NCBI GenBank assembly: GCA_947650155.1
Contig: CANSUS010000036.1
Span: 1-33,716 of the forward strand
Origin: an uncultured Lachnospiraceae bacterium
GTDB taxonomy: Bacteria; Bacillota; Clostridia; Lachnospirales; Lachnospiraceae
Length of the DNA: 33,716 nt
Reading direction: 5' to 3'
How positions within the stretch are numbered: position 1 is the stretch's first letter; the number at the start of each line of letters is the position of its first letter. The position numbers were made by a program, and so were the translations under genes. The notes under the pieces were generated by a model. That model had not been told where the DNA came from, searched no databases, and saw only the letters and a program-made list of their open reading frames with translations. Below are positions 31,815 to 33,716 of this stretch, in pieces.

Positions 31815-32924
31815 CTACTCTGCCGCATCTTCATCACTAAAATATATTTCTTTGACAGCATTTAAAATGTCCTCATCTGACACATTCGTATCAATAACAG
31901 CTTTTCCCACTTTTTTTAACAATACAAATTTAATTTTTCCTTCCGCCATTTTTTTATCTGATTTTGTTAATTTCAAAATCTCTTCAGGATCAATATGATC
32001 TACTGTAATTGGAAGATTAAATGGTACAAACATATCCCTTATTTCATAATATTCTTCCATAGAGAGAAGTTCATGTTTCCACGAAATATATGCAGCCGCA
32101 ACCGCACCAAGCGCTACGCATTCTCCGTGCAAAAGTTCAAAATGCTTTGCTTTTTCTATTGCATGTCCGATTGTATGCCCAAAATTCAAAAGCGCCCGTT
32201 CTCCTCTTTCCGTCGGGTCCTTCTCAACAACAAGCTTTTTTATCTGACAGCTTCTCATAATCATCTCTTCTAATATATCAAAATCCCGTTCACAGATTTC
32301 ATACATATTGTCAATCAGCCACTCATAAAAAACAGGATCCTTAATCAGTCCGTGTTTCATTACCTCAGCAAAGCCGGAAAAAAATTGTCGGTCTTCCAAT
32401 GTCTTTAAAACTGTAACATTCATATAAACAAATCTGGGCATATAAAATGCCCCAACCATATTTTTATAACCGTCAAAATCCACTCCTGTCTTACCACCTA
32501 TGCTGCTGTCACATTGTGCCAGCAATGTCGTTGGAATCTGAATAAAGTCTATTCCCCTGAGATATGTCGCTGCCGCATATCCTGTCAGGTCCCCCACAAC
32601 ACCGCCGCCCAGCGCAATCAAAATATCTGTTCTTTCAAATCCTTCCTCAATCAAAAACGTATAAAGTTTCTTAACTGTATCCAGATTTTTACTCTCTTCT
32701 CCTGCCGGAAAGGTAAAAGAAACTGCTCTTTTAGAAACTTTTTTTGTAAGCTTCAGTATCTTTTCACAGTAAAGTTTCTCTACATTACTGTCCGTGACAA
32801 TACAGAATTTTTTATTTTCACTTCCAAGCTCTTTTAATTCCTCTTCCAATTCTTCAAAAGCCTGTGAAAATATAATATCATAACACGGTTTTTTATTATA
32901 AGTAATTTCCATCCTTTGCGCCAT
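31815..32924 (-). CDS. aroB: 3-dehydroquinate synthase
   Basis: AroB closes the ring to 3-dehydroquinate in the second step of the shikimate pathway, using NAD and a divalent metal. The 369-residue protein shows ALGGGVVGDLTGYAAATYLRG, IPTTLLAQCDSSIGGKTGVD, FAEVMKHGLI and the metal-binding NFGHTIGHAIEK and HGECVALG. All are typical, and length is normal. Its pathway partner aroA lies in the his operon at 10404-11681, so the shikimate genes are scattered. AGAGGA lies about seven bases before ATG 32924. It sits between sepF and lspA on the same strand. Confidence 0.95.
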   Translation of the reverse strand: MAQRMEITYNKKPCYDIIFSQAFEELEEELKELGSENKKFCIVTDSNVEKLYCEKILKLTKKVSKRAVSFTFPAGEESKNLDTVKKLYTFLIEEGFERTDILIALGGGVVGDLTGYAAATYLRGIDFIQIPTTLLAQCDSSIGGKTGVDFDGYKNMVGAFYMPRFVYMNVTVLKTLEDRQFFSGFAEVMKHGLIKDPVFYEWLIDNMYEICERDFDILEEMIMRSCQIKKLVVEKDPTERGERALLNFGHTIGHAIEKAKHFELLHGECVALGAVAAAYISWKHELLSMEEYYEIRDMFVPFNLPITVDHIDPEEILKLTKSDKKMAEGKIKFVLLKKVGKAVIDTNVSDEDILNAVKEIYFSDEDAAE

Positions 32925-32978
32925 ATATAAGTCCTCTCCTCACTGTCTTTTTTCTTCTGCTTCTGGTACTCTTGTTTA

Positions 32979-33015
32979 AAACAAAGAAAACTCCCTGTCC
33001 TAAACAAGGAACAGG
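32979..33015 (-). terminator. probable terminator after sepF
   Basis: On the minus strand CCTGT(T)CCT and AGGACAGG pair around TGTTT (33015-32994), with one bulged T. The T-rich stretch AGTTTTCTTTGTTTT follows. It sits between sepF and aroB. I see no convincing promoter for aroB after it, so read-through is likely. Confidence 0.5.
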
Positions 33016-33036
33016 AAGCCATAATTCCATGCCACA

Positions 33037-33546
33037 TTAAAAACCGTTATTAATCGGAACATCAAAAGAACCTGATAGGATTTCCTGAAAATCTCCTGAA
33101 ATATCTACACTTGCCGGTGTAATAATGAAAATATAATGTGAGATCTTTTGCAGATTACCGCTGATAGCAAAACAGGACCCTGAAGTAAAATCTATGATCC
33201 TCTGTGCAATCTCCACATCAATTCCTTCCAGATTCAATACTACTGTTCTATTTGCCAGCAATGTTTCCGTAATCTCTCTTGCATCTTCCACACTGGTAGG
33301 CTTAATCACGCAGACCTCCATACCGCTTCCAGACATCTTCCTTGCCCGGATCGGAGTTACCTTAGTGATTGGTTTCTTGGAATTCCTGTCTTCATCTGGC
33401 TCTACAGAAGTATCTTTCAGCGCTGCTGTTTTTCTTGGTGAAGTATCAATGACATCGCTGTCATCATAATCATCGTAATCATCATAATAATCATCATCTT
33501 CATCGTTCAGTTTCATATAATTCAAAAATTTATCCATTACACCCAT
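33037..33546 (-). CDS. sepF: cell division protein SepF
   Basis: SepF anchors FtsZ to the membrane and shapes the septum in Firmicutes. The 169-residue protein has a short amphipathic N-terminus (MGVMDKFLNYMKL), the usual membrane-binding helix, and an unusually acidic Asp/Tyr-rich linker (residues 15-31). The globular SepF domain lies at about 75-160 (MEVCVIKPTSVEDAREITETL, VVLNLEGIDVEIAQRIIDFTSG, FIITPASVDIS). An AAGGAG site 11 bases before ATG 33546 overlaps the stop of the upstream yggS gene, giving the conserved yggS-sepF pair. MDKF at 33537 is an alternative start. Confidence 0.93.
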   Translation of the reverse strand: MGVMDKFLNYMKLNDEDDDYYDDYDDYDDSDVIDTSPRKTAALKDTSVEPDEDRNSKKPITKVTPIRARKMSGSGMEVCVIKPTSVEDAREITETLLANRTVVLNLEGIDVEIAQRIIDFTSGSCFAISGNLQKISHYIFIITPASVDISGDFQEILSGSFDVPINNGF

Positions 33547-33561
33547 TTTATATATATCTCC

Positions 33562-33716
33562 TTAACTATGTATGGCTGCTGTATAATCGCGTTCTCCGAA
33601 TATACCAGTCCCTACACGCACATAGGAAGCGCCTTCTTCTACGGCAACCTGATAATCTCCAGTCATACCCATTGATAATATATCCATAGAAACATTATCA
33701 ATGTTTTTATTCATTA
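33562..33716 (-). CDS. yggS: YggS-type PLP-binding protein, C-terminal part (cut by window edge)
   Basis: The window ends inside this gene. Only the last 50 or so residues are seen, including [18 protein letters not shown] and [14 protein letters not shown]. These are the C-terminal hallmark of the YggS/YlmE (COG0325) family that balances pyridoxal phosphate. In many Firmicutes this gene directly precedes sepF, as here. The stop codon overlaps the sepF ribosome site. Confidence 0.88.
   Translation of the reverse strand, partial: MNKNIDNVSMDILSMGMTGDYQVAVEEGASYVRVGTGIFGERDYTAAIHS

Overview
The window looks like chromosomal core DNA of a Gram-positive, low-to-moderate GC Clostridia, most likely of the Lachnospiraceae type. 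Evidence: L27 carries the Firmicutes N-terminal extension with its Prp protease next door; SepF, RecU and a LexA/YneA-type SOS pair are present; strong TTGACA/TATAAT-type promoters and AGGAGG ribosome sites are common; and the gene order from the radical-SAM pair through RNase G, rplU-prp-rpmA, obgE, yhbY, nadD, yqeK and rsfS to lexA is typical of that group. Taxon is an inference; no rRNA or other marker is present. No tRNA, rRNA, CRISPR array, insertion sequence or prophage was seen, and no stretch above 300 bases lacks a gene.

Layout. 84-6404 (+): an RsuA-type pseudouridine synthase, an unusual one-frame fusion of a HAD phosphatase to a YgiQ radical-SAM protein, a short-chain dehydrogenase, an unknown membrane protein, an RluA-type pseudouridine synthase and the Holliday-junction resolvase RecU. 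6401-12974 (+): a histidine operon hisZ-hisG-hisD-hisB-aroA-hisIE behind a near-perfect promoter. It embeds the shikimate gene aroA, and its HisIE carries an extra degenerate HisA/HisF-like domain; hisA, hisF, hisH and hisC are not here. 13036-17806 (+): unknown membrane protein, the TIGR03960/TIGR03936 radical-SAM pair, an RNase E/G-type nuclease without its zinc-link, and a Nudix hydrolase, joined by overlaps. 17798-22493 (+): ribosomal-protein operon (L21 leader RNA, rplU, prp, rpmA), then obgE, yhbY, nadD, yqeK and rsfS, all linked to ribosome assembly or nucleotide metabolism, closed by a strong bidirectional terminator.

22544-25541 (mostly -): lexA divergent from a yneA-like SOS division inhibitor, with LexA-box-like sites at the yneA promoter; a XerC/D-like tyrosine recombinase; and a TtcA-like tRNA thiolase. 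25787-28403 (+): AI-2E family exporter, dtd and a ComB-like phosphatase. 28404-28604 holds an unexplained repeat cluster (two direct copies plus one inverted copy of a unit of about 47 bases). 28605-33716 (-): PocR/chemoreceptor-tip sensor, cytidylate-kinase-like protein, rluD, lspA, aroB, sepF and the 3' end of a yggS gene cut by the window edge.

The most interesting items are the HAD-YgiQ fusion, the degenerate barrel on HisIE with aroA inside the his operon, three tandem hairpins bracketed by a 10-base direct repeat just before yqeK, the long-hairpin repeat cluster at 28.4-28.6 kb beside the ComB and PocR genes, and the LexA-site arrangement at yneA. I found no clearly new defence or mobile system.
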